From Nevskia sp. (GTDB lineage: Bacteria > Pseudomonadota > Gammaproteobacteria > Nevskiales > Nevskiaceae), in assembly GCA_016779605.1 (NCBI GenBank), contig JADHNH010000010.1, positions 1 through 54,893 of the forward strand: a stretch of 54,893 bases of DNA, written 5' to 3'. This document shows, in pieces, positions 8,823 through 18,569 of this stretch; positions within the stretch are counted from its first letter, which is position 1; the number at the start of each line of letters is the position of its first letter. The position numbers were made by a program, and so were the translations under genes. A model generated the notes under the pieces. The model saw nothing but the letters and a program-made list of their open reading frames with translations. It did no database searches and had not been told where the DNA came from.

Positions 8823-8942
8823 CGATTTTCGTTTAGTTGCAGACATGTTTGATTTGTCATTACTCCGCGCAGCGAAGAATCTGGCCAGATCCTTCGCTGC
8901 GCGAAGTAATGACGGACATGTATGCATTTGAATCGAAAATGC
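8823..8942. repeat. 120-bp foldback repeat (REP/MITE-like) between convergent genes
   Basis: Almost the whole gap between two convergent genes is one imperfect palindrome centred at CTGGCCAG (8881-8888). The central arms (8857-8884 and 8885-8912) differ at two positions in 28: GTCATTACT, a variable base, CGCGCAGCGAAG, a variable base, ATCTGG. The outer arms carry ACATGT and ATTTTCG matches, with a 4-5 nt size difference between arms. The core resembles the widespread bacterial repeat GTCATTGCGAGCGnAGCGAAGCAATC. No ORF lies inside. It can act as a bidirectional transcription barrier. Confidence 0.75.
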
Positions 8943-8943
8943 C

Positions 8944-9342
8944 CTAGCGCGAGCGCCCAGGCGTCTTGCGCTTGCGCGGCGCGCGCGGCTTCGGGCCGAC
9001 CTGTGCAGGAGGAATGGCGCGCCGCTCGGCTTCCAGCGTGCGCCGGTCGCCCTCGTCCTGCGGGCCCTCGACCGGCTCGCGCCAGTCTTCCGGCGTCATG
9101 TCGGACTCGCTCACGCCGAGATCGTCGCGCTCGACGTTGTCGAACGGGCCGGTCCAGTCCTGCGGCGCGTCGCACGGCTCGATCTCCAGCCCGTGCCAGT
9201 GCGCCTTGGGCCACTCGTCGAGGGTGCCGTCGAAATATTCGATTTCCACGCTGTCATCGTCGAACGCGACGACCTGGAACGGCTGCGGCCGGTCCAGCCG
9301 CCGATACCATTCGCCGACCACCGGGGTAAGTTCGAGGTTCAT
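8944..9342 (-). CDS. Small conserved acidic protein of unknown function
   Basis: A 132-residue soluble protein. The N-terminal 60 residues (MNLELTPVVGEWYRRLD, then QVVAFDDDSVEIEYFDGTLDEW) look like a compact beta-rich domain that may belong to a gammaproteobacterial DUF (I think of DUF6763, unverified). The C-terminal half is acidic and ends in a Pro/Arg/Lys-rich tail (KPRAPRKRKTPGRSR), which could bind nucleic acid. The start at 9342 is preferred over the upstream start at 9399 because it begins the conserved-looking domain. Its upstream neighbour is the AraC gene on the same strand with a gap of about 110 bp. Confidence 0.7.
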   Translation of the reverse strand: MNLELTPVVGEWYRRLDRPQPFQVVAFDDDSVEIEYFDGTLDEWPKAHWHGLEIEPCDAPQDWTGPFDNVERDDLGVSESDMTPEDWREPVEGPQDEGDRRTLEAERRAIPPAQVGPKPRAPRKRKTPGRSR

Positions 9343-9451
9343 AGCCGTTTCATCCCAATTGAGCCGATGCCGACCGCCGGCCGCAGGAAATGCTCGCACC
9401 CGGCAGGGCCGCCAGCCTTGACCTGCGTCAATCGCCGGCGGCGGGCACCGG

Positions 9452-10504
9452 CTAACGGCTTTCGGCGCCGTGGCGGCTGCGATAGGAGCCCGGCGAAATG
9501 CCCGACCAGCGCTTGAAGGCCTTGCCGAAATTCGCCGGATTGTCGAAGCCCAGCGCCGTGGCCACCTGCTTGACCTTGAGCTTGCCGCCGGTCAGCAGCT
9601 CGCAGGCCCGCGCGCGGAGCAGTTCGTCGATCAGCTGCTGATAGGTCGTGCCCATGCAGCGCAGCCGCCGCATCAGCGTGCGCTGCGAGGTGTGCAGCGC
9701 GTCGGCGGTCTCCGCCAGCGTCGGCAGCGGACGCTCGCGCTCGCCGCGCTCCAGCACCGCGGCCAGGTGGGCGCGCACCTGGCCGAGCGTGTTGCGCTCC
9801 GGCGACGCCACCAGCGTCTGCTGGCACTGCGCCAGCGCATGCGCCCAGGTCGAGGCGCTGTGCCCGATGTTGCGCAGGCGCCGCCAGCGCTCCGGGATGA
9901 CCATGGCGTTGTACGGCCGCGAGAAATGCACCGGGCAACCGAAATGGGTCGTGTACAAGTCTGCGTAAGCCGTCGGCGGATAGCTCAGCTCGATCGCCGC
10001 CTCGGCGATGTCCACCTGGTACACGTTGACGAAGTATTTCTGCACAATGACCAGCGGCGTTTCCACCAGCAGCGGCAGGCACACGCCGAGGTCGATCAGC
10101 GGGTGGAGGATGCCGGCGTACTGCCCGCCGTCGCCGCGGCCTTCCATGTGCATGTAGGGGATGCGGCCGGGGAAAAAGCGCAGGAAGGCGTCGAAGCCCT
10201 CACCCAGCGTGGGGGCGCTGAGCAAGGCCACGCTGACCGGCCCATGGAAATGATCCGCCAGGCGGCCGGCCCAGCCGAAGTGCCAGCCGGGCTCCTTGGC
10301 GATGCACAGCGCGTTCTCGGCGTACTGCAGCAGTTGCCGCACGGTGATGTGGCGGTCCATGTCGTCGAGATCGGCCGCCGTCAGGCCGGTGCCCTGCCAC
10401 AGCCGGTCCGGCTCCAGCTCGTGGCTGAGGTGCCGGCCATAGGTGGCGGGCATCTTCAAATCCAAGATCGCTTGCCGGTCCACCCCGATAACATCCTCCG
10501 TCAT
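9452..10504 (-). CDS. AraC-family transcriptional regulator
   Basis: The 350-residue product has an N-terminal Arabinose_bd-type ligand domain (about residues 30-220, as in OruR/ArgR-like AraC proteins) and a C-terminal double helix-turn-helix (about residues 245-340, with LAETADALHTSQRTLMRRLR and VKQVATALGFDNPANFGKAF). It is transcribed divergently from the epoxide-hydrolase/BVMO cluster that starts 129 bp away, which makes it the likely activator of that cluster. The effector is unknown; cyclic ketones, terpenes or their epoxides are reasonable guesses from the neighbours. Confidence 0.9.
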   Translation of the reverse strand: MTEDVIGVDRQAILDLKMPATYGRHLSHELEPDRLWQGTGLTAADLDDMDRHITVRQLLQYAENALCIAKEPGWHFGWAGRLADHFHGPVSVALLSAPTLGEGFDAFLRFFPGRIPYMHMEGRGDGGQYAGILHPLIDLGVCLPLLVETPLVIVQKYFVNVYQVDIAEAAIELSYPPTAYADLYTTHFGCPVHFSRPYNAMVIPERWRRLRNIGHSASTWAHALAQCQQTLVASPERNTLGQVRAHLAAVLERGERERPLPTLAETADALHTSQRTLMRRLRCMGTTYQQLIDELLRARACELLTGGKLKVKQVATALGFDNPANFGKAFKRWSGISPGSYRSRHGAESR

Positions 10505-10632
10505 TTGGCAGGAAAGTAACAGAAATTGGCAGACGCGTCCATTTCGCGGTCAACAGGGGCTGCCTAAGATGCACACAGCTGCCGGGCTTCCTGTCCGATA
10601 AGCAAAAACCAAGGTGCGAACGAGGAGGAGAC

Positions 10633-11046
10633 ATGTCGGGAACCGAATCAAACGTGGCGCGCAACGAGCAGGTGGTGCGCCGCTTCATCGATGCCTGGGC
10701 GGCGAAGGACGTGGCGGCCGCGATGGCCTGCCTGTCGCCCGACATCGTTTACATCAACCAGCCGCTGGAGCCGGTGATCGGCCTCGCCGACGTGCGCAAG
10801 ATCATCAAGGGCATCCTGGACCTCACGGTCAAGGTCGAATGGAAGCTCTCCAACGTGTTCGGCCGCGGCAACACGGTGTGCACGGAACGGCTCGACTGCT
10901 GGGATTTCGACGGCAAGGGCTGGGGCCTGAAGCTGCCCTGCGTGGGCATGTTCGACCTGACCGCCGACGGCAAGATCTGCGGCTGGCGCGATTACTTCGA
11001 CAACCAGATGTGGTTCAAGAACGGCGGGCCGACACTGCACGTCTGA
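10633..11046 (+). CDS. Limonene-1,2-epoxide hydrolase-type enzyme (NTF2-like fold)
   Basis: A small cone-shaped alpha+beta protein of 137 residues. It keeps the full catalytic set of limonene-1,2-epoxide hydrolase: Y40 and N42 (VYIN), R86 and D88 (TERLD) and D120 (GWRDYF), in the order and spacing of the family. It should therefore add water to an epoxide without a covalent intermediate. The ATG at 10633 has a strong site (gaggaggag) 5 nt upstream. It is the first gene of a cluster with a CMD-like protein and a Baeyer-Villiger monooxygenase, which resembles monoterpene or cyclic-ketone breakdown. SnoaL or ketosteroid-isomerase relatives share the fold but not these residues. Confidence 0.82.
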   Translation: MSGTESNVARNEQVVRRFIDAWAAKDVAAAMACLSPDIVYINQPLEPVIGLADVRKIIKGILDLTVKVEWKLSNVFGRGNTVCTERLDCWDFDGKGWGLKLPCVGMFDLTADGKICGWRDYFDNQMWFKNGGPTLHV

Positions 11047-11152
11047 GCCGGCTTCGCGCCGGCACGCGCAGACGGGCCGGCGCTTTCATCGCCCGCTGAA
11101 GATCACCAAACAAATCGGCCGCCCGCCGGCGGCTCATGAGGAGGAGCTACCA

Positions 11153-11725
11153 ATGCCGCGCGTCAGCAACATGCCGTTCGAGCAAATCGACCCGGAGCTG
11201 CAGAAGATCATGAAGGAATACGACGACGAGCTCGGCGGCTCGGAGTTCGTCGAAATCTTCGCGCACTCGCCCAAGACGTTCAAGAACTTCATCAACTTCT
11301 ACTTTCCGCTGATCTCGGAAACGCGCGGCGGCATCGATCCGCGCATCACCGAGCTGGCGCGCATGATGGTGGCGGAGAAGAACGACTGCCGCCTGTGCAA
11401 GGCCGCGCGCTTCGCCCATGCGCAAAAGCGCGGCGTGACCGAGGAGCTGGTGCAGGAAATCCCCAACTACCGCCAGAGCAAGCTGCTGACGCCGCGGGAA
11501 AAGGCGGCGATCCACTACGCCGAAGTCCTGGCCGGCGACCACAAGAAAGCCGACAAGGCCCTGTTCGACGAGTTGCGCCAGCACTTCAGCGAAGCGGACA
11601 TCATCGACCTGGGCTGGCGCATCGTCACCTTTGTCGGCTACGGGCGCTTCCTGCACGTGCTCGACCTCGACATCGGCCATACCTGCCCGCTGTCTCCGCC
11701 CAAGCCGGCCCGCGCCGCGGCTTGA
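11153..11725 (+). CDS. Carboxymuconolactone decarboxylase/AhpD-like protein
   Basis: A 190-residue all-helical protein of the CMD/AhpD superfamily. The core motif is E75...C79-x2-C82 followed by H89 (DCRLCKAARFAHA). The CxxC is intact, but the histidine lies 6 residues after the second cysteine instead of the usual 3, so the proton-relay geometry may differ. Such proteins are often peroxidase-like partners in aromatic or alicyclic catabolism and are commonly linked to flavin monooxygenases. A site aggaggagc lies upstream of the ATG. It is co-directional with the epoxide hydrolase (106-bp gap) and the BVMO (207-bp gap). Confidence 0.8.
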   Translation: MPRVSNMPFEQIDPELQKIMKEYDDELGGSEFVEIFAHSPKTFKNFINFYFPLISETRGGIDPRITELARMMVAEKNDCRLCKAARFAHAQKRGVTEELVQEIPNYRQSKLLTPREKAAIHYAEVLAGDHKKADKALFDELRQHFSEADIIDLGWRIVTFVGYGRFLHVLDLDIGHTCPLSPPKPARAAA

Positions 11726-11932
11726 AGCCGTGCCGCATCGTCCCCCGCCGGGCCGGCCCCGGCGCGGATGAAGCGGCCGCTTCCTGGCCTCATCGTCCAC
11801 CAATCGTGCGTTCCAATGCAGCAGGTTTAATCCAGCAGGTTTTTCGTACAACCGGATCAATTTGTCGGGCAGGTCAGGGGTTCCCATTTCGTCCACCACC
11901 GGCCCAGGACAGCCTCCCCAAGGAAATTACCC

Positions 11933-13774
<1,842 letters not shown>

Positions 13775-13826
13775 AAGGGCGCCCGGCTCCCGGAACTGCG
13801 CCGGGGGCCGCCTGAAGCCTGCACTC

Positions 13827-13871
13827 CATCACCCTGCCCGGCCGATCGGCCCGGGCAGGGTGATGTTTTTT
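13827..13871 (+). terminator. Rho-independent terminator after the BVMO gene
   Basis: A perfect 15-bp stem (CATCACCCTGCCCGG at 13827-13841 with its complement at 13851-13865) with a 9-nt loop is followed by six T residues at 13866-13871. It lies 52 bp after the BVMO stop and closes the epoxide hydrolase/CMD/BVMO cluster. Confidence 0.92.
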
Positions 13872-13896
13872 GCGTGGACCGGCCGTGGCAACCGGC

Positions 13897-14136
13897 TCAG
13901 CGGCTGTGATACTCGTCGGACTCGGCCTTGAAACCGCCCGTCTCGATTCTTCCGCCACGCGAACCGAAGCGCTGGGACAGTCCCCACAACTCCTCGGGCG
14001 TCTGCTTGGTCGGCTGCCTGACTTCGCGATCGGCCGGCGCGGTACGGCCGGGAGCGGCGTGGATTGCCGCCGCGACATCGCGATACAAGGCCCTGAGCCA
14101 TTTCCGGGGAAAAAACTTCATTACCGCGTCTGCCAT
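13897..14136 (-). CDS. Small hypothetical protein (79 aa)
   Basis: A short basic ORF beginning MADAVMKFFPRKWLRAL with a polar C-terminus. No family is recognised. A TACAAT box lies just upstream on the minus strand (about 14151-14156), too close for a normal leader unless translation starts at the second Met (MKFFPRK). It sits between the BVMO terminator and the DUF347 gene. It may be a real small protein or chance coding. Confidence 0.35.
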   Translation of the reverse strand: MADAVMKFFPRKWLRALYRDVAAAIHAAPGRTAPADREVRQPTKQTPEELWGLSQRFGSRGGRIETGGFKAESDEYHSR

Positions 14137-14216
14137 CGATCAATGTCTATTGTACGGCGGAGCCACGGGGCACGCCCCGGCGGACGCCGGCGGCGCCTGG
14201 CCTGCCCGCCTGCCGG

Positions 14217-14981
14217 CTAAGCGCTGCCCGGATGCCTGCCCGCTCTTTGAGGCAGTAGCAGGATGCAGGCCAGGATGAACGCGGCCAGGACGCCGGACGC
14301 CCAGTAGCGGCTCAATTCTAGGCCGCCCTGGCCGAGCGGCTTGTCGAGCAGATCACCTACTGTGGCGCCCAGCGGGCGGGTCAGGATGAACGCCGCCCAG
14401 AACAGCAGCGTCCTGGAAAGCCGCGTCAGGTAATAAGCCGCCGCCACCACCGCCAGCCCGGCGCCGAACACCAGCGCTCCGCGCTCGTAACCCAGGCCGG
14501 TGTCATCGGCCATCCAATCGCCCAGGGCGGTGCCCAGCGTCTGCGAAAACAGGATGGTCGCCCAGTAGAACATCTCCGCCCGCGGCGTGGATACCGAGTC
14601 GACCGAGACCGAGCCGCAGACCCGGTGCCACAGGGCCAGCGACGCCGCCAGCAGCACCAGCAGGATCGCCGAGCCGCCGGCATAGCCGATGCCCAGCGAG
14701 CGGTCCGCAAAATCCGCCATCGTCGTGCCCGCCGTGGTGGTGGCGACGATCACCGCCCAGTACAACAGGGGACGGAATCGCCGCGCGGCGATCTGTGCGG
14801 CCACCGCAACCGCGAACAAGGTGATGAATATGGCGGTGCCGACCAGGTAGCCGAGGTTCATCGACATGGTGACGGCGTCGCCGCCGGTCTCGCCCAGCGT
14901 CGTCGCCGCGATCTTGATGATCCAAAAGCCGAAGGTGACCTGAGGAACCTTGCTCAGGCTGCGGCCGGCTGCTCCGTTCAT
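14217..14981 (-). CDS. DUF347 (COG4705) multipass membrane protein
   Basis: A 254-residue protein made almost entirely of hydrophobic helices. It carries the repeated DUF347 signature four times: KIAATTLGETGGDAV, ATTTAGTTMADFADR, FSQTLGTALGDWMAD and LTRPLGATVGDLLD. Each repeat pairs a threonine/glycine stretch with an acidic TGD-type end, which suggests a symmetric transporter of unknown solute. The start at 14981 is chosen because agggaag lies 7 nt upstream; the longer open frame upstream is out-of-frame-like low-complexity sequence. No partner gene is evident. Confidence 0.85.
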   Translation of the reverse strand: MNGAAGRSLSKVPQVTFGFWIIKIAATTLGETGGDAVTMSMNLGYLVGTAIFITLFAVAVAAQIAARRFRPLLYWAVIVATTTAGTTMADFADRSLGIGYAGGSAILLVLLAASLALWHRVCGSVSVDSVSTPRAEMFYWATILFSQTLGTALGDWMADDTGLGYERGALVFGAGLAVVAAAYYLTRLSRTLLFWAAFILTRPLGATVGDLLDKPLGQGGLELSRYWASGVLAAFILACILLLPQRAGRHPGSA

Positions 14982-15288
14982 GTCGTGCTTCCCTGTGCCG
15001 TGGCTGACTATTATGACCGCCTTGTACGCAGGTTCGTTGCACCGCGCGCCGGCGTCGCCGGGCTGCGTCGGCATGCGCATCCTCGTGCCGGGATCCGACC
15101 CGCTCGAACTCCTTCCAGGACGAGCCTTCCAATCAAGACGAAGGTGGTCTCCCCATGCACACGCACGAAAACCGCCGCCGCCCTTTATGGCTGTCGGCCT
15201 GCGGCGCCCGCGGTTTGCGCGGGGAGACGTACCTACGGACCCGCTGGCGGACCGCCGCGCTGTTCCGCAGTTTCGGCGATTCGCGCGG
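14982..15288. other. Region without a recognised gene
   Basis: About 300 bp upstream of the DUF347 gene. Open frames exist on both strands but have no ribosome site and no recognisable protein. The DUF347 promoter should lie here; a CATAAT box occurs on the minus strand at 15010-15015 without a matching -35. Confidence 0.4.
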
Positions 15289-15528
15289 TTACGCCCGCAG
15301 GGACCGGAACGCCACGGCACCCACGAAGAACGCCATGTAGGCCCAGCCGAGCAGGGCAGCGAAGTCAAGACCAATGCCCCAGTCGGCCTGCGCCGGAGCG
15401 GTAGCCGAAGCGGCCTGGCCGAAGCTTGCGGGCTGAGCCAGGTCGTGACCGGCAGGCAGGATCGGGCTTGCATCCTCCAGGCCGGGAATCATACCGTCCG
15501 CTCCCGATCGGCGATCGATGTCAAGCAT
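15289..15528 (-). CDS. Small protein with one C-terminal membrane segment (79 aa)
   Basis: No family is recognised. The start at 15528 is supported by ggaagg 5 nt upstream. The N-terminal 50 residues are polar and Ala/Pro-rich. The C-terminus is one hydrophobic segment (FAALLGWAYMAFFVGAVAF) followed by Arg, the pattern of a tail-anchored inner-membrane protein. Neighbours give no functional hint. Confidence 0.4.
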   Translation of the reverse strand: MLDIDRRSGADGMIPGLEDASPILPAGHDLAQPASFGQAASATAPAQADWGIGLDFAALLGWAYMAFFVGAVAFRSLRA

Positions 15529-15910
15529 TTTGCCTTCCCAGTGGCCCGCATTTGCCGATCGGCAACAGCCTGCTGCTGGCTGCTCGATTCCCCGGCTATC
15601 GGCGAGAGTCGGACGGACTTTAGGCGAATGATGCAATCACAGGAGCGGCGTTGCGGCGGCGACGTCGGTCCGGCCACATCCGGAAATGCTTCATCGATGC
15701 CAAAGCCGGGACGAAGAGAAAAGCGGACGCCGGCGCGCGCCTTCAAGCGCTTTGCCCGGTAGCAGGGCTTTGCACCACGCGGTCGAAGCGCGGTTGACGG
15801 ACTGGCAGCCACCCGCATCGCGTGCGGCGAACACACGCGGACGCACAGCAGGATTGCATCGGAAATGGCCCCGGTTCGACGAACCGCAACGGGCTTATGC
15901 GCCCAGCGGC
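15529..15910. other. Region without a recognised gene
   Basis: About 380 bp with only shadow-like open frames (for example one of 153 codons on the plus strand from 15686, rich in Arg, Ser and Pro with no ribosome site). No tRNA, repeat or strong hairpin was seen. Confidence 0.4.
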
Positions 15911-16084
15911 TTATCCGCCCGCGCGGTGCCTGGCGAATCTGGCAGCGCGTTTGTGCAAGAGCCTCGCGTTGCGGGATATCTCATGGCGCATCCTGTGCAG
16001 CGCGGTGAATACCGCAGCACCCAGGCACAACACGGTCAGCGCGCCCGCATCGAACAAGTCAAGGTAGCCGATGTAATAATCCAA
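15911..16084 (-). CDS. Small membrane protein with TTG start (57 aa)
   Basis: This reading frame begins at TTG 16084 with a good site gggagg 8 nt upstream. It encodes MDYYIGYLDLFDAGAL, a hydrophobic segment (about residues 13-30, ALTVLCLGAAVFTAL) and a strongly basic cytoplasmic tail (HRMRHEISRNARLLHKRAAR). This topology, short hydrophobic helix plus basic helix, is common in real bacterial small proteins and unlikely by chance. No family is recognised. Confidence 0.45.
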   Translation of the reverse strand: MDYYIGYLDLFDAGALTVLCLGAAVFTALHRMRHEISRNARLLHKRAARFARHRAGG

Positions 16085-16166
16085 TCCGCGGCCCTCCCGG
16101 TACCAGCACCGGCAACGGTGCCACGGCGTTCGCGCAGTGGCAAGTAAAGCACGAGCCCTGCGCGGC

Positions 16167-16403
16167 CTACCGGCGCGTCAACCCGATCTGCACTTCCCCG
16201 AACTGCGCCAGGCTCAGTTCCGCCATCAGCGGGTATTCCCAGGGGTGGGGCATCGATCCGGTCAAGTGATCGAGCCCGCCAGACGCCGAGCCGCCGCCGC
16301 CCGGAACGTCCAGGCGGCTCTCCTGCTGTTGGCGGACAACCTTCAGCTTGGAGGCCCGCTCCGGTAGACGCCGATGCAGGCCGCGCAGCCGAAGCTTGTG
16401 CAT
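16167..16403 (-). CDS. Doubtful small ORF (78 aa)
   Basis: A frame from ATG 16403 gives a protein with a basic N-terminus, a Gly/Ser-rich middle (DVPGGGGSASGG) and a C-terminus PLMAELSLAQFGEVQIGLTRR-like in sequence. The ribosome site is poor (gcgggg) and no family is recognised. It lies downstream of the cupin gene on the same strand. Confidence 0.25.
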   Translation of the reverse strand: MHKLRLRGLHRRLPERASKLKVVRQQQESRLDVPGGGGSASGGLDHLTGSMPHPWEYPLMAELSLAQFGEVQIGLTRR

Positions 16404-16588
16404 CGCGTGCCCCGCTCGCCCGGATCGGGCGGCCGCTCGCTTGCACGAAGACCGCAATGGAGATTGGCTGTTCATCAGGCTGAATGCCTCGGCGTTTGGC
16501 TGGTGGATGCAATACTGGCACCGGCCTGCTGAACCGGAGTTGAACGCCGGCAATTAAAGCGCAATGGCGGCTGTGCCTTGGCCCGGGC

Positions 16589-16957
16589 CTATTTGCGCCA
16601 GGGCAGATCGATGACCGCGCCGTCCGGCAGCTTGACGACGCCGCCGATGGGCATGGCGGCAACGAACTCGCATTCGGTTTCCGCGAAGATCTGGTGCAAC
16701 TGTGCCGGCGGCAGCACCAGCGTGTCGCCGGACTGGTAGCGGATTTCGCGACCGTCCACGGTCGCCCGGCCGCTGCCCTTGAGGAACAGCACGACTTCTT
16801 CCGTGTCGTGCCGGTGCGGCGGCGTCGCCGAATTGGCGTCCATGCGGCCGTGCCACATCTCGACCTGCTGCGCGCCGCTGGTGGGCGTGGCCACGCCGGC
16901 GATGTGATTGCCTTGCAGGCTGTGGACCTGATTCTGCTGCCGGCGAAAGACTGACAT
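16589..16957 (-). CDS. Cupin-domain protein
   Basis: A single-domain cupin of 122 residues. Motif 1 is PPHRHDTEEVVLFLKGSG, which supplies the metal ligands His, His and Glu; motif 2 is around SGDTLVLPPAQLHQIF, with the last histidine ligand. The start at 16957 is preferred over the GTG at 16978 because gggag lies 9 nt upstream of it, within the longer frame. Cupins of this size are metal-binding sensors, isomerases or dioxygenase-like enzymes; no specific role can be given. It stands alone between unknown ORFs and panE. Confidence 0.82.
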   Translation of the reverse strand: MSVFRRQQNQVHSLQGNHIAGVATPTSGAQQVEMWHGRMDANSATPPHRHDTEEVVLFLKGSGRATVDGREIRYQSGDTLVLPPAQLHQIFAETECEFVAAMPIGGVVKLPDGAVIDLPWRK

Positions 16958-17175
16958 GGTTCGAATCTCCCAGGACACTGATGGTCTTTAAACCCTGGAC
17001 GGGCCCTGCCGATGGCGAAACCATGCAAGGTTCGGCGACCGGCAACCTCAGCCTACCAAGCAGGCATTCAGGATAGAACCACAGATAATAGCCTTACATT
17101 GCCGACTTAATATCCTCAATCTTCAGCGCAGGGAGGATTCGGCAAGCGAGGGCAATCTTCCGGTCCGGCTTTTCG

Positions 17176-18090
17176 CTATTCGCCTGGCTGCCGCGGCGCG
17201 GCGGCCCGCCCCTCCATCAGGTGGACGAGCGTCTGCAGCGTGCGGTTGACCGGTGTGTGGACGCCAAGCTGCTGTCCGCGGCGCACGATGTAGCCGTTGA
17301 GGTGGTCGATCTCGCTGCGCTTGCCCGCGGCGAGGTCCTGCGCCGTGGAGGAATACTGCATCTCCATGGTCTGCGCGATCTGACGGATCGCCGCGTAAGG
17401 CTCGTTGCCAAGGCTGATACCGGCGGCAGCGGCCACGGCCCGGCACTCCTCCACCACGTCGCGCATCACCTCCGGCACGCCTGCCTGCCGGACCAATTCC
17501 CCGTAGCGCATCTGCGGAATTGCCGAGAGGGCGTTGAATGCGCAGTTGATCAGGAGCTTGTCCCACAGCGCCGACATCACGTCCGGCGACACGCGGCACG
17601 GGATGCCCGCCTCGACGAACAGATCGGCGATCGCATCGCTGTGCTCCGACGGGCCGATCACGATCTGGCCGCCGCCCCGGTGCAGCACATGGCCCGCACC
17701 CGCCATTCCGACCGCGACATAGAGCACCGCCGGCAACACCGGCTGCTTCAGCAAAGCCCCGAGGCGCTGCGCATTGTCGACGCCGTTCTGGCAGCTGATC
17801 ACCACTGCGTCTTTGGAAAGCACGGGAGCGAGCTGCCGGCCTGCCGCTTCGGTGTCTCCCGACTTCACGCAGCACAGAACGAGCTGGCAGTCCGCGACAG
17901 CCTCGGCGGTGGTCGAGGCCTGCAACGCGACGCGCCCAACAAAGGACGGCATCTCCAGCTTCAGGCCCTCGCGCTGAACGACGTCGGCAAGAGCGGCTCG
18001 TCCGACCAGCCTGACCTGGTGCCCTGCCCGCGCCAGCACGCCGCCGTAGAAGCAGCCCACCGCACCGGCACCGACCACGCCGATCTTCAT
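17176..18090 (-). CDS. panE: 2-dehydropantoate 2-reductase (ketopantoate reductase)
   Basis: NADPH-dependent reductase of the ApbA/PanE family, which makes pantoate for coenzyme A synthesis. The 304-residue product has the N-terminal Rossmann motif GAGAVGCFYGG (residues 7-17), the central CVKSGDT and QNGVDN motifs, and the catalytic lysine in ALWDKLLINCAFNALSAI with the family C-terminal helical domain. Residues and length are normal. Several paralogs of this family act on other 2-oxo acids, so the pantoate role is probable rather than proven. It is monocistronic. Confidence 0.85.
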   Translation of the reverse strand: MKIGVVGAGAVGCFYGGVLARAGHQVRLVGRAALADVVQREGLKLEMPSFVGRVALQASTTAEAVADCQLVLCCVKSGDTEAAGRQLAPVLSKDAVVISCQNGVDNAQRLGALLKQPVLPAVLYVAVGMAGAGHVLHRGGGQIVIGPSEHSDAIADLFVEAGIPCRVSPDVMSALWDKLLINCAFNALSAIPQMRYGELVRQAGVPEVMRDVVEECRAVAAAAGISLGNEPYAAIRQIAQTMEMQYSSTAQDLAAGKRSEIDHLNGYIVRRGQQLGVHTPVNRTLQTLVHLMEGRAAAPRQPGE

Positions 18091-18272
18091 TTCCGGCTCG
18101 CCGGATCCGGCGTGCGGGCCTGGCGTCCCTCGAACTGCGTGTCACCGAGATTCCAATTCACTGGCAGCCCCCGAAAAAAGCCGGCCGCTATCCGAACATC
18201 GAGCGCACCCGACTGCCGGTCACTCTACACGAGCCCGGCAACCGGTTTGAAGAAGCGTGGTCGACCGGGAGT

Positions 18273-18569
18273 TCAATTTTCCGGCTCCTGGAACTCGGCC
18301 CGACTGCGCAGCTTCAGTCCTGCGCGAAACGTGACCACCCGCCGTGCGCTGATCGGAATCTCCTGGCCGGTCTTCGGGTTGCGCCCGGGCCGCTGGCACT
18401 TTCGGCGCACTTCGAAGTTGCCGAAACCGGAAAGTCTCACCGATTCGCCGCGCTCGAGGCATTGGCGGATCTCCTCGAAAAGCAGATCGATGAATTCCTT
18501 GGATTCGCTCTTGTTCAGTCCGAGTTCCTCGAACAGGGCTTCGCTCAGGTCGGCTTTGTTTAGCGCCAC
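18273..18569 (-). CDS. ihfA: Integration host factor alpha subunit
   Basis: DNA-bending protein of the HU/IHF family, 98 residues. The beta-arm signature [20 protein letters not shown] followed by [16 protein letters not shown] is the IHF-alpha type. GTG start 18569 has gggag 7 nt upstream. The gene overlaps the end of the MFS gene by 10 nt, so it is translated as the last gene of the sulfur-response operon. The usual ihfA lies after pheT; this one does not, so it may be a second copy or a relocated gene. Confidence 0.86.
   Translation of the reverse strand: MALNKADLSEALFEELGLNKSESKEFIDLLFEEIRQCLERGESVRLSGFGNFEVRRKCQRPGRNPKTGQEIPISARRVVTFRAGLKLRSRAEFQEPEN

Noticed and set aside
15686-16147. 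Plus-strand ORF of 153 codons
   Set aside because: No ribosome site and no protein-like pattern. It overlaps the better supported small membrane ORF on the other strand.
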